From Mycolicibacterium komossense (GTDB lineage: Bacteria > Actinomycetota > Actinomycetes > Mycobacteriales > Mycobacteriaceae): DNA of 64,000 nt. How positions within the stretch are numbered: the stretch's first letter is position 1; each line of letters starts with the position of its first letter. The stretch is from positions 1 through 64,000 of the forward strand of contig NZ_JACKTY010000045.1 in assembly GCF_025822605.1 (NCBI RefSeq), written 5' to 3'. This document shows, one piece after another, positions 16,622-25,163 of this stretch. The translations under genes and the position numbers were made by a program. The notes beneath the pieces are model-generated. The model was not told where the DNA came from. It did no database searches and was given only the letters and a program-made list of their open reading frames with translations.

Positions 16622-17469
16622 GCGCGCTCGTTATCGCGGTCGTCGTTCTCGTCGTCGTTGTACTGCTGCTGGCCGCGATGTCGGTTCGGGTGGTTAAGCA
16701 GTACGAGGATGGCGTGTTGTTCCGGTTGGGTCGGGTGATCGGTGAGCGTCATCCTGGGTTGCGGTTCATTATCCCTTATGTTGATGTGCTGCATAGGATT
16801 TCGTTGCGGATTGTGACGATGCCGATTCAGTCTCAGGGGATCATCACCCGCGACAATGTCAGTGTCGATGTGTCGGCGGTGGCTTATTTCAAGGTGGTCG
16901 ACGCGGTGAAGTCGGTGGTGGCGATCGAGAACGTCTATTCGGCGATTGATCAGATCGCGCAGACCACGTTGCGCAAGGTGGTCGGTCAGCACACATTGGA
17001 TGAGACGTTGTCGGAGACCGACAAGATCAATCTTGATATCCGGGCGATTCTGGATGTGACGACGATCGAGTGGGGCGTGCAGGTTACTTTGGTGGAACTC
17101 AAGGACATTCAGTTGCCCGACACGATGAAGCGGGCGATGGCCCGCCAAGCTGAGGCGGAGCGGGAGAAGCGGGCGAAGATCATTGCTGCCGAGGGTGAGT
17201 CGATGGCGGCGGCGGCGTTGGGTGATGCGTCCGACACGATGATGGCTCATCCGTTGGCGTTGCAGTTGCGCAATTTGCAGACGTTGGTTGAGCTCGGGGT
17301 GGACAAGAACACGACTGTGGTGTTCCCTGCGCCGTTGATGTCGACGATCGCCGAGCTCGGATCGTTTCTGGCCCGTGAGGGCGCCGCGGCAGTCGACCCA
17401 CAGCTGCAGTCACCGATCCCGGAACCGGTGGCGATAGCCAACGGATCCGCTGGCCCGGGGATTCGGTGA
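16618..17469 (+). CDS. Slipin/stomatin-like SPFH (Band 7) membrane protein
   Basis: A 283-residue protein with one N-terminal membrane helix (ALVIAVVVLVVVVLLLAAM) followed by an SPFH domain (KQYEDGVLFRLGRVIGERHP through TMKRAMARQAEAEREKRAKI). The late region is a charged coiled coil. SPFH proteins form oligomeric rings on membrane microdomains. It leads a run with a small membrane protein and phosphoketolase, all with overlapping stops and starts. The ATG overlaps a leader ORF. Part of this gene and its leader is duplicated at 27990-28286. Confidence 0.88.
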   Translation: MSALVIAVVVLVVVVLLLAAMSVRVVKQYEDGVLFRLGRVIGERHPGLRFIIPYVDVLHRISLRIVTMPIQSQGIITRDNVSVDVSAVAYFKVVDAVKSVVAIENVYSAIDQIAQTTLRKVVGQHTLDETLSETDKINLDIRAILDVTTIEWGVQVTLVELKDIQLPDTMKRAMARQAEAEREKRAKIIAAEGESMAAAALGDASDTMMAHPLALQLRNLQTLVELGVDKNTTVVFPAPLMSTIAELGSFLAREGAAAVDPQLQSPIPEPVAIANGSAGPGIR

Positions 17470-17771
17470 TGATCGTCGGCCTGGTCTTCCTGTCGTTGAT
17501 CGGCTGGGGCTACTGGCTGATGTTCCGCGACGCGCGAGAAACCTCGGTGACAACGCCGCCCACCGCAGCGGGTCGGAGCGGGGCGAGCGCAACGACTGCT
17601 CTCGGGCTCGAAGACGATCCTGATCGGTGGCGCGTCACCCGCGGCGCCTGGACCGCGTTGGACGAGTGTCAGCTCATCCGACTGCTGACGGACTCCGCGC
17701 TACGGCACCCACCGGCGCCGAACGTCATCGACACCAGCGTGCCCAAGACCGAACACGAGGACACCCCATGA
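17469..17771 (+). CDS. Small single-pass membrane protein between slipin and phosphoketolase
   Basis: About 100 residues: one membrane helix (VGLVFLSLIGWGYWLMF) then a soluble, proline-rich part ending EHEDTP. Its ATG overlaps the slipin stop (TGATG) and its stop overlaps the phosphoketolase ATG (ATGA). It occupies the position of the NfeD-type partner often found beside slipins but lacks an obvious NfeD domain. It may anchor phosphoketolase or slipin; that is inference. Confidence 0.6.
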   Translation: MIVGLVFLSLIGWGYWLMFRDARETSVTTPPTAAGRSGASATTALGLEDDPDRWRVTRGAWTALDECQLIRLLTDSALRHPPAPNVIDTSVPKTEHEDTP

Positions 17772-20158
17772 CGATCGCCGCACCGCTGTTACCCGACACC
17801 CGCACACTGGAACCCGAACTGCTGCATCGGATGGACGCATACTGGCGGGCAGCGAATTACCTGTCGGTGGGCCAGATCTATCTCTACGACAACCCGCTGC
17901 TGAAGCGGCCGCTGGAACTCTCGGATGTCAAGCCGCTTGTCGTCGGGCACTGGGGGACGACGCCGGGGCAGAACTTCATCTACGTACACCTCAACCGCGC
18001 CATCACGAAGTACGACCTGGACATGTTCTACATCGCCGGCCCCGGTCACGGCGGGCCGGCGCTGGTCGCCAACACCTACCTTGAAGGCTCCTACTCCGAG
18101 ATCTATCCCGACGTCAGTCAGGATGAGGCCGGGATGACGAAGCTGTTCACCCAATTCTCTTTCCCCGGAGGCATTTCCAGCCACGTCGCGCCGACGACGC
18201 CGGGATCGATCCACGAAGGCGGGGAACTCGGCTACTCGCTGAGTCACGCCTTCGGTGCCGCGTTCGACAACCCGGACCTGGTTGTCGCCTGCGTCATCGG
18301 CGACGGTGAAGCCGAGACCGGTCCGCTGGCCACCGCCTGGCAGTCGACCAAGTTCCTCGATCCCATCGGGGATGGGGCGGTGCTGCCGATCCTGCATCTC
18401 AACGGGTACAAGATCAGTAACCCCACCATCCTGGCCCGCATCGAACCGGAGGAACTCGACCAGTTCCTGCGCGGCTGCGGCTGGGAACCGCGCTACGTCG
18501 AAGGCGACGATCCCGAGGCTATGCACGAGTTGATGGCCACCGTCCTCGACGAGACGATCGACACCATTCACACCATCCAGCGCAACGCCCGCAGTCTGGG
18601 CGATAGCACCCGACCGCGGTGGCCGATGATCGTGCTCCGGTCACCGAAGGGCTGGACCGGGCCGAAGTTCGTGGACGGCGTGAAGATCGAAGGAACATTC
18701 CGCGCGCATCAGGTGCCGCTGCTGGTCGACGAGGCCCATCCCGGACACGTCGGACAGCTCGATGACTGGATGCGCAGCTACAAACCCAGCGAGCTCTTCG
18801 ATCACACCGGTCGCCTGCTGCCCGAGCTGGCCGCACTCGCTCCCCGCGGACAGCGGCGGATGGGTGCCAACCCGCACACCAACAGCGGAGTGGTGCGCGA
18901 CCTGGCGATGCCCGATTACCGCACCTACGCTGTGGCGGTGGCCTCGCCCGGCGCGGTGGAGAGCGAAGACACCCGCGTGCTGGGCGACTTCCTGCGTGAT
19001 GTCATCACCGCCAACGACGTTGCCCACAACTTCCGGCTCTTCGGGCCTGATGAAACCCTGTCGAACATGCTCGGCGCGGTCTTCGAGGTCACCGACAGGC
19101 AGTGGGAGGCCCGCACCGTCGATACCGACGAGGACCTGGCAACCCAAGGGCGCGTGCTGGATTCGATGCTCAGCGAGCATCAGAGCGAAGGCTGGCTGGA
19201 AGGGTATCTTCTCACCGGGCGGCATGGGCTGTTCAACTGCTATGAAGCGTTCATCCACATCGTCGACTCGATGTTCAACCAGCATGCCAAATGGCTCAAG
19301 GTCACCGGGCAGCTGCCGTGGCGTCGTGACATCGCGTCATTGAATTACTTGCTCGCGTCCCATGTGTGGCAGCAGGACCACAACGGGTTCACCCACCAAG
19401 ACCCCGGCTTCCTCGACCATGTCGTCAACAAAAAAGCCGATGTCGTCCGGGTCTATCTGCCGCCGGACGCCAATTGCCTGCTGTCGGTGGCTGATCACTG
19501 CCTGCGCAGCCGGCACTACGTCAACGTCATCGTCGCGGGCAAACACCCGATGCCCCAATGGCTCGATATCGACGAAGCCCAGGTGCACTGCACCGAGGGC
19601 ATCGGTATCTGGGAGTGGGCCGGCAACGACCGCGGCGTCGAACCCGACGTGGTGCTGGCCTGCTGCGGGGACACCCCAACTCTGGAGGTGCTGGCGGCGG
19701 TGTCGATTCTGCGGAACCACTTGCCGGAGTTGAAGATTCGCGTGGTCAACGTGGTGGACCTGATGAAACTGCAGTCCGCCAGCGAGCACCCGCACGGGTT
19801 GAGTGACGGCGACTACGACGCCCTGTTCACCACCGACAAGCACATCATCTTCGCGTTCCATGGCTACCCGACTCTGATCCATCGGCTCGCCTACCGGCGT
19901 ACCAACCGGAATTTGCACGTCCGCGGTTACAACGAAGAAGGCACCATCACCACACCCTTTGACATGCGCGTACAGAACAAACTCGATCGCTTCCATCTCG
20001 TCATGGACGTCATCGACCGGTTACCACAGCTCGGCGCGACGGGTGACTATCTCAGACAGACGATGGCCGACAAGCTTGTCGAGCACACCGCTTACATCAA
20101 TGTCCACGGCCAGGACCTCCCCGAAATCCGCAACTGGACTTGGAACTCCACCCGATGA
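17768..20158 (+). CDS. xfp: Phosphoketolase (xylulose-5-P/fructose-6-P)
   Basis: A 796-residue thiamine-diphosphate enzyme. Key motifs are GHWGTTPGQNF, GPGHGGPALVANTYLEG and the ThDP motif IGDGEAETGPLATAW. It cleaves xylulose-5-phosphate or fructose-6-phosphate with phosphate to give acetyl phosphate plus an aldose phosphate, yielding acetyl phosphate without redox cost, which suits hypoxia. The ATG overlaps the preceding stop. Length and motifs agree with the family. Polyphosphate kinase 2 follows 121 nt downstream and probably shares the message. Confidence 0.93.
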   Translation: MTIAAPLLPDTRTLEPELLHRMDAYWRAANYLSVGQIYLYDNPLLKRPLELSDVKPLVVGHWGTTPGQNFIYVHLNRAITKYDLDMFYIAGPGHGGPALVANTYLEGSYSEIYPDVSQDEAGMTKLFTQFSFPGGISSHVAPTTPGSIHEGGELGYSLSHAFGAAFDNPDLVVACVIGDGEAETGPLATAWQSTKFLDPIGDGAVLPILHLNGYKISNPTILARIEPEELDQFLRGCGWEPRYVEGDDPEAMHELMATVLDETIDTIHTIQRNARSLGDSTRPRWPMIVLRSPKGWTGPKFVDGVKIEGTFRAHQVPLLVDEAHPGHVGQLDDWMRSYKPSELFDHTGRLLPELAALAPRGQRRMGANPHTNSGVVRDLAMPDYRTYAVAVASPGAVESEDTRVLGDFLRDVITANDVAHNFRLFGPDETLSNMLGAVFEVTDRQWEARTVDTDEDLATQGRVLDSMLSEHQSEGWLEGYLLTGRHGLFNCYEAFIHIVDSMFNQHAKWLKVTGQLPWRRDIASLNYLLASHVWQQDHNGFTHQDPGFLDHVVNKKADVVRVYLPPDANCLLSVADHCLRSRHYVNVIVAGKHPMPQWLDIDEAQVHCTEGIGIWEWAGNDRGVEPDVVLACCGDTPTLEVLAAVSILRNHLPELKIRVVNVVDLMKLQSASEHPHGLSDGDYDALFTTDKHIIFAFHGYPTLIHRLAYRRTNRNLHVRGYNEEGTITTPFDMRVQNKLDRFHLVMDVIDRLPQLGATGDYLRQTMADKLVEHTAYINVHGQDLPEIRNWTWNSTR

Positions 20159-20279
20159 CGACATCTGCGGCGCGAGTCCCGGTCATGGTGGTCTCCGCAC
20201 CAGCCCGCGATCTTCTACACAGGCCCAGCGCCCCCACGGATCACGTTTTCCATGACGGCGATAATCAGCCGACGTCGTC

Positions 20280-21155
20280 GTGACCGCCACTATGACGATC
20301 GACGCGACAGGTTTTCGGGTGGCATCCCGTCTCCGCGTTGATCTTGCCGACGTGCCGACTGCGGTGACAGCCCTCTACGAGTCGCACAAGAACTATAAGA
20401 AACAGCTGAAGAAACACGTCGAGAAACTCGCCGCGCTGCAGCAACTGCACTACGCCTCCGATCAGTGGGCGCTGCTGGTGATCTTTCAAGGCATGGATGC
20501 CGCCGGCAAAGACGGCGCGATCCGCCACGTGATGTCGGGTGTGAATCCCCAAGGCTGCCAGGTATTCAGCTTCAAACAACCCACCGATCAGGACCTCGAA
20601 CACGACTTCCTCTGGCGCACCACCTGCAACCTGCCCGAACGCGGACGGATCGGCATCTTCAACCGCTCCTACTACGAGGACGTCCTCATCGCCCGCGTCC
20701 ACCCCGACATTCTGCGCGGACACGGGTTGCCCGATCAGTTGATCGATCAGAAGAGCCTCTGGAAGCAGCGCTATCAGTCGATCCGCGACCTCGAGACCCA
20801 CCTGCACCGCAACGGAACCCAGATCGTCAAGATCTTTCTGCACCTGTCGAAAGATGAACAGGCCCAACGGTTCCGTGCCCGAATCGACGCGCCGGAAAAG
20901 AACTGGAAGTTCAGTCTCGCCGACATCCACGAACGGTCCTTCTGGGACACCTACCAGCAGGTGTACGGCGAGTGCCTGCAAGCAACCAGCACCGAGCAGG
21001 CGCCCTGGTACATCGTGCCGGCCGATGACAAGGACAACGCCCGCCTCATCGTCTCTCAGATCGTGCTAGATACCCTCGACGGACTCAAGATGGTCTACCC
21101 CGAAACCACTTCTGAACGTCACGAGGAGTTGGAGTCGTTCCGAAGTCAGCTCTGA
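20280..21155 (+). CDS. ppk2: Polyphosphate kinase 2 family protein
   Basis: A 291-residue PPK2. The Walker A loop GMDAAGKDGAI (about residue 70), the Walker B/lid region NRSYYEDVLIARVHP and the downstream FSLADIHERSFWD match PPK2 proteins. It transfers phosphate between polyphosphate and nucleoside mono- or diphosphates in the cytoplasm. GTG at 20280 and ATG at 20292 are both possible; neither has a clear Shine-Dalgarno. Next to phosphoketolase it suggests an ATP-sparing energy module. Confidence 0.88.
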   Translation: MTATMTIDATGFRVASRLRVDLADVPTAVTALYESHKNYKKQLKKHVEKLAALQQLHYASDQWALLVIFQGMDAAGKDGAIRHVMSGVNPQGCQVFSFKQPTDQDLEHDFLWRTTCNLPERGRIGIFNRSYYEDVLIARVHPDILRGHGLPDQLIDQKSLWKQRYQSIRDLETHLHRNGTQIVKIFLHLSKDEQAQRFRARIDAPEKNWKFSLADIHERSFWDTYQQVYGECLQATSTEQAPWYIVPADDKDNARLIVSQIVLDTLDGLKMVYPETTSERHEELESFRSQL

Positions 21156-21208
21156 CGGCTCGTCGAGGAGTGCTTCAGCCGGTGCACCACGCCTGGTGAA
21201 GCGCCCGT

Positions 21209-22093
21209 CTACTTGCCGACGTTGCCGCAGATGATGGGCTGGAAGTAGAGGGTTGGCTGCCCGTTTTGTTCGATCTGGTCGGCCGATCCGAGGTGGACGT
21301 TGATGTACCAACCCGATGCCGGTGGAGCCTGATCGACGTTCTGGATGACGGTGTTCGCCTGGGCGTTACCGTCGGGCGAGGCCACCAGATCGGGGAGTGG
21401 GTACTTGACGGCGCCCTGAGAGTCGCATGAGCCGAGATGGATATGTATCGCATGGCCGCTGCCCGGGACGAGACCGCTCGCGGTAGCGGCCACGGACAGT
21501 GTTTTCTTCGCCGGATCGTAGGCCAATGTCGCCGACCCCTGTGGGTGCTGGCCAGGTGCTGGCAGTGGCGCCATAGTCAAGTTTGTCGAGGCGGCAGGGG
21601 TGATGTCGGCACAGGAAATGGGCGTGTATCCAAGCGAATCCGGGCTGCCGAGTTGGTCGGCCGGAGCCAGATGGATGTTGAGTAGCGTACCGGCGGCAAG
21701 CCCGGACGCGGAGGGCTGCGAGCTGCTGACGGTGGTGTCGATCGCTCCGACGTTGTCGGCGGTGACGTCAGGAAACGGCACCAAGACGTTCCCCTGAGCT
21801 TCGCAGCTGCCTTGATGGATGTGCATCGCATGACTGCTGCCCGGGGTGAATCCGGACATCTGCAGCTTGGCGGTGATGCTCTTGGTCTGGGGGTCCCAGC
21901 TCAGTGACACTGTGCCGGACGGCTGGCTGGTGAGCGGCACGCTGATCGGCGGACCGGCGGCTACCGTGGATGCGGGTGCAGTCGAGGTCGAGGATTGGGT
22001 GGTACTGGAGCTGCAGGCTGCGACGGTCGCGGTGGCCATGGTGACCACACCCATAACCCGTACGGATTTCGACACCCACGTGATGGTTTTCAT
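21209..22093 (-). CDS. CHRD-like lipoprotein with two repeats
   Basis: A 294-residue exported lipoprotein: signal peptide ending in lipobox TVAAC (C27), a Ser/Thr-rich linker, then two homologous beta domains of about 110 residues, each with a histidine pair (HAMHIHQGSCE and HAIHIHLGSCD) and a matching NIHL/NVHL strand. The histidine-rich strands resemble CHRD or Cu/Zn-SOD-like folds and could bind copper. The second-repeat cysteines probably form disulfides. It is convergent with ppk2. Leader element copy D lies 173-274 nt upstream. Confidence 0.7.
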   Translation of the reverse strand: MKTITWVSKSVRVMGVVTMATATVAACSSSTTQSSTSTAPASTVAAGPPISVPLTSQPSGTVSLSWDPQTKSITAKLQMSGFTPGSSHAMHIHQGSCEAQGNVLVPFPDVTADNVGAIDTTVSSSQPSASGLAAGTLLNIHLAPADQLGSPDSLGYTPISCADITPAASTNLTMAPLPAPGQHPQGSATLAYDPAKKTLSVAATASGLVPGSGHAIHIHLGSCDSQGAVKYPLPDLVASPDGNAQANTVIQNVDQAPPASGWYINVHLGSADQIEQNGQPTLYFQPIICGNVGK

Positions 22094-22265
22094 GACTCTG
22101 CTCCCAGGTTAGTCCGGTGCCGCCCAGTGCCCGGACCGCGTCCGTTGTCCGAGAGCGCACTCAGAAGTGCTATCCAGCAATATGTTTCATCAACAGATGG
22201 CCACCAGAAGCTGGAAAATTCTGTGTGATGGCTAGGCTGATATCAGGCGCTCGTACCCCGGAGGA

Positions 22266-22367
22266 TGTCGGCGTGTGCGGCTCGAGCGGTAGCTCCTCGA
22301 ATTCGGCGGCGGACGGCCGAACTCGATCCGGACTGGCTGAAGGGCTCAGCACTGGGAACGCTACGCC
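22266..22367 (-). promoter_or_regulatory. Leader element copy D (upstream of CHRD-like lipoprotein)
   Basis: GGCGTAGCGT, 7 nt, hairpin GCTGA/TCAGC with loop GCCCT, GTCCGGATCGAG, CGGCCGTCCGCCGCCG, hairpin GAGC-tacc-GCTC, ACACGCCGACATC. The leader ATG is lost (ATCGAG), so no 20-codon ORF exists here. It occupies most of the 333-nt gap upstream of the lipoprotein; I see nothing else in that gap. Confidence 0.65.
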
Positions 22368-22426
22368 TTTGCGCCGCCTCCCGCTAGATCAATCGATGTC
22401 GACCGGGCGGTTGCCGCCGACGCACC

Positions 22427-23917
22427 ATGTGCACCATTGCGAGCGATCGAGCGATACCCCGGCATGAGTGCCGGCCCGACGACAATTGCGCGGTAAGTAC
22501 GACGGCGTATTCCGGCGGCGGCGGGACCTGGTATCCGTGCAACCCGGTGCTCATCCGTTCCGGCACCGACGACACAATGGCCGATGCCGTGCAGTACTTC
22601 CACGCAGTCGTCGGTGACCGCACACCCCGTGACCTGCAGGACACTTACGTGCGCACCGGAGCCGAGCTCATCGAGTATCTCGAGGCCGATTCTCACTTCG
22701 AGTTCGCGGTGCTTCCCTGGCCGGACTACTACGGCTCTGTCCCGGGAGCGCGCAACGACGGATACCGCCATATCGTCCCGGTTCCCTTGCCCGACAGTGA
22801 ATTGGGAGCTTACGCCGGACTGGTTCGAGGCCCACTCGACACGGAGCGACACGGGGTACCCGCTCCTGATGAGCTCTCAGGCGGGCGCGCCCTGGTGGGG
22901 CGTTTCCTCGCAGCCCTGAACAAGTTCCCCAACGCCCAATGCTGGCGCGACGCCCCACTGCAGGAACTGATCACCGATAACGACCGGATCGTGGGTGCCG
23001 TGATTCAGCGCACCGACGGCGCGGTGCGGGTAGGCGCCCGACGCGGAGTTCTGCTGGCGGCCGGCGGATTCGAGCACAACGCCGCTATGCGCAGCGAGTA
23101 TGGTGTGCCTGGGAGTGCGACGGACACCATGGGCGCCCCGGGGAACACCGGAGCAGCTCATCACGCCGCCATCGCGGCAGGAGCCGACACCGATCTCATG
23201 GATCAAGCGTGGTGGTCACCAGGGCTGACACATCCAGACGGTCGCTCAGCGTTCGCGCTCTGGTTCACCGGAGGTATCTTCGTCAACCAGGACGGTAGGC
23301 GATTCGTCAACGAATCCGCACCCTACGATCGACTAGGGCGCGCCGTACTCGCTCAAATCGATTCTGGTGAAACCCAATTGCCCTTCTGGATGGTTTACGA
23401 CAGCCGCGACGGCGCCATCCCTCCAGTGCAAGCCACCAACGTGTCCATGGTCGCCGAATCCGAATACCGGGAGACGGGGTTGTGGCATTCCGCCGACACC
23501 ATCGCCGAACTCGCGGCCGCCATCGGAGTCCCTGCCGACAATCTCGAAGCCACCATCGAACGCTTCAACAAGTTGGCGGCAAGCGGCACGGACGAGGACT
23601 TCGGGCGCGGCGACGAAGCCTACGACCGCGCGTTCTTCGGAGGCGAATCGCCGTTGATCCCCATCGACATCCCGCCGTACCGGGCCGCGGCGTTCGGCGT
23701 CTCCGACCTGGGCACCAAAGGTGGCGTGCGGACTGACACGCACGCGCGGGCGTTGCGTCCCGACGGATCCCCCATCACGGGACTCTATGCAGCGGGTAAC
23801 ACGATGGCCGCCGTCAGCGGCACCACCTACCCCGGCGGCGGCAACCCTATTGGCGCCTCCCTGTTGTTCAGCTTTATCGCCGCTCGCCACATGGCGGCCC
23901 TGGCACCGACTCCTTGA
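22427..23917 (+). pseudogene. 5'-truncated FAD-dependent 3-ketosteroid dehydrogenase-like gene
   Basis: The frame matches the FAD-binding/ketosteroid delta-1-dehydrogenase family from the STTAYSGGGG turn onward and ends normally with GLYAAGNTMAAVSGTTYPGGG and the GASLLFSFIAARHMA helix. The first 45 or so residues, including the GxGxxG dinucleotide-binding loop, are absent; upstream sequence in frame is unrelated. Without that loop the protein cannot bind FAD normally, so I treat it as a truncated gene although about 450 codons remain open. Leader element copy D lies just before the break. Confidence 0.75.
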
Positions 23918-24114
23918 CCGTACGCGTCGGCTAAGCGGCGGCGGGAAACATTGAGAGTCAAGGGAATCAGGTGGGTGGTGCAGCGGGCCTGTGATGCCAG
24001 TTCCTCGTAGACGTCGTACACAAGTCTTGCGATATCGTGTTGATCGACTCCTGGGTTTTTGGCGCATAGCGTCGCGGACACATATTCGAGCTCGTCGCTG
24101 GTTACCCGTGTCAT
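23827..24114 (-). CDS. Three-helix bundle dimerization-type small protein
   Basis: A 95-residue protein. Residues 5-65 (LCAKNPGVDQHDIARLVYDV and the following helix through NVSRRRLADA) follow the pattern of mycobacterial small three-helix dimerization proteins of unknown role. The C-terminal 30 residues overlap the 3' end of the truncated dehydrogenase gene on the other strand, so the natural end may have been altered. The ATG overlaps the stop of a 61-codon leader ORF (ATGA) that begins in leader element copy E. Confidence 0.55.
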   Translation of the reverse strand: MTRVTSDELEYVSATLCAKNPGVDQHDIARLVYDVYEELASQARCTTHLIPLTLNVSRRRLADAYGQGVGARAAMWRAAIKLNNREAPIGLPPPG

Positions 24115-24296
24115 GTCGGATTCCCTAGTGTGACCGCGCGCGTGGACGTGTCACCACACACCTGCCCCGAATGTACGTGATCGCGGCTGATCGATGAACC
24201 GTCGCAAGGGAATCCCGACCTGCATAGGGTTAGCGGCCCACACCCGGAGTGCGGTGAAGAAAATTCTCGATCTCGGCGGCTGACAGCCGAGGTCAT
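24111..24296 (-). CDS. Leader ORF of copy E overlapping the three-helix gene
   Basis: A 61-codon frame starting MTSAVSRRDRE at the same conserved ATG as the 20-codon leader ORFs of other copies, but reading on until its stop overlaps the downstream ATG (ATGA). It supports coupling of element and gene. Translation is unproven. Confidence 0.4.
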   Translation of the reverse strand: MTSAVSRRDREFSSPHSGCGPLTLCRSGFPCDGSSISRDHVHSGQVCGDTSTRAVTLGNPT

Positions 24297-24337
24297 CCGG
24301 GTCAGCTGAAATTCCCAGCCGCTCCCGCAGTGTACCC
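24246..24337 (-). promoter_or_regulatory. Leader element copy E (upstream of the three-helix gene)
   Basis: TACACT hexamer, 9 nt, hairpin GCTGG/TCAGC, CCCGGATGACC, CGGCTGTCAGCCGCCG. The GAGC hairpin is not recognisable. It is the most divergent copy, yet keeps hairpin 1 and strengthens hairpin 2 (CGGCT/AGCCG). It fills part of the 302-nt gap upstream of the gene; the rest shows nothing else. Confidence 0.6.
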
Positions 24338-24416
24338 GCGGAGCCTATCAGCGGCAGCCATTTGCGTAGGACATTGAACAACAATGGTTCTCGGCGGAGG
24401 TTTGTCTGTCTCTTTC

Positions 24417-24944
24417 TCAGACATCCGACAATCCGCCTAGAGCGCTGTAACTGCCCCGGAAAAACAAGAGTGGTCTGCGCTCGCAATGCGCCCACAACCC
24501 GGTTACCCGAGCGACCACGATCGTGTGGTCACCGGCGGGATGCGTGAACTCCACCTCAGCCTCGATCGAGGCCAGCGTCCCGTGTAGTACTGGCGCTCCG
24601 TTTGCACCCTGATGCCAACGCACGCCGTCGAACTTGTCGCCGCCGCTGGAGGCGAATTGGCTGCACACTTCGCGCTGGGTGTCGGCAAGGATGTTGAGGC
24701 TCACCGCGCCGACTTCACGAATTGCCGGCCAGCTGGTCGAGGTATTGGCCGGGCAGAAGGACACGTAAGGGGGGTCCAGGGAGACCGACGTAACCGACTG
24801 GCAGGTGAAACCGATCGGCCGGGTACCGTCGTGTGCGGTGATCACGGCGATGCCGGTGCAGAAGTGACCCAGCACGCGCCGCATCTCCGGTGCCAGCGGT
24901 GTCAGCAGTGGCACTCGCTCGTCGGTGATCGTGTCGTTGGGCAT
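24417..24944 (-). CDS. Flavin reductase (HsaB-like)
   Basis: A 175-residue flavin reductase: RRVLGHFCTGIAVITAHDG at the N-terminus, SLDPPYVSFCPANTSTSW and SLNILADTQREVCSQFAS match the FMN-binding split barrel. Such proteins supply reduced flavin to oxygenases; HsaB serves steroid-ring degradation, which fits the ketosteroid dehydrogenase relic nearby, but no oxygenase gene is present here. The start at 24944 has an excellent AAGGAGGG. It appears monocistronic. Confidence 0.8.
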   Translation of the reverse strand: MPNDTITDERVPLLTPLAPEMRRVLGHFCTGIAVITAHDGTRPIGFTCQSVTSVSLDPPYVSFCPANTSTSWPAIREVGAVSLNILADTQREVCSQFASSGGDKFDGVRWHQGANGAPVLHGTLASIEAEVEFTHPAGDHTIVVARVTGLWAHCERRPLLFFRGSYSALGGLSDV

Positions 24945-25163
24945 GTCCCTCCTTGATTCGGCGGTTTCGACTCTCCGTGGTGGGACTCGCCGGAGCAATG
25001 CAGTATCCCGGTCAGCGGCACCACGACGTCCCGGACAGCGACAGTTGCGCGTCGGCGCAGATCAATCGATGGCGTCCAGATGGTCGGCTGTCATCCCGTC
25101 AACAAGCCTGTGCATCAGCGCAATTCGTCGGTCGAGGTCGACGTCGTGGCCGTTCGAGGCTGC

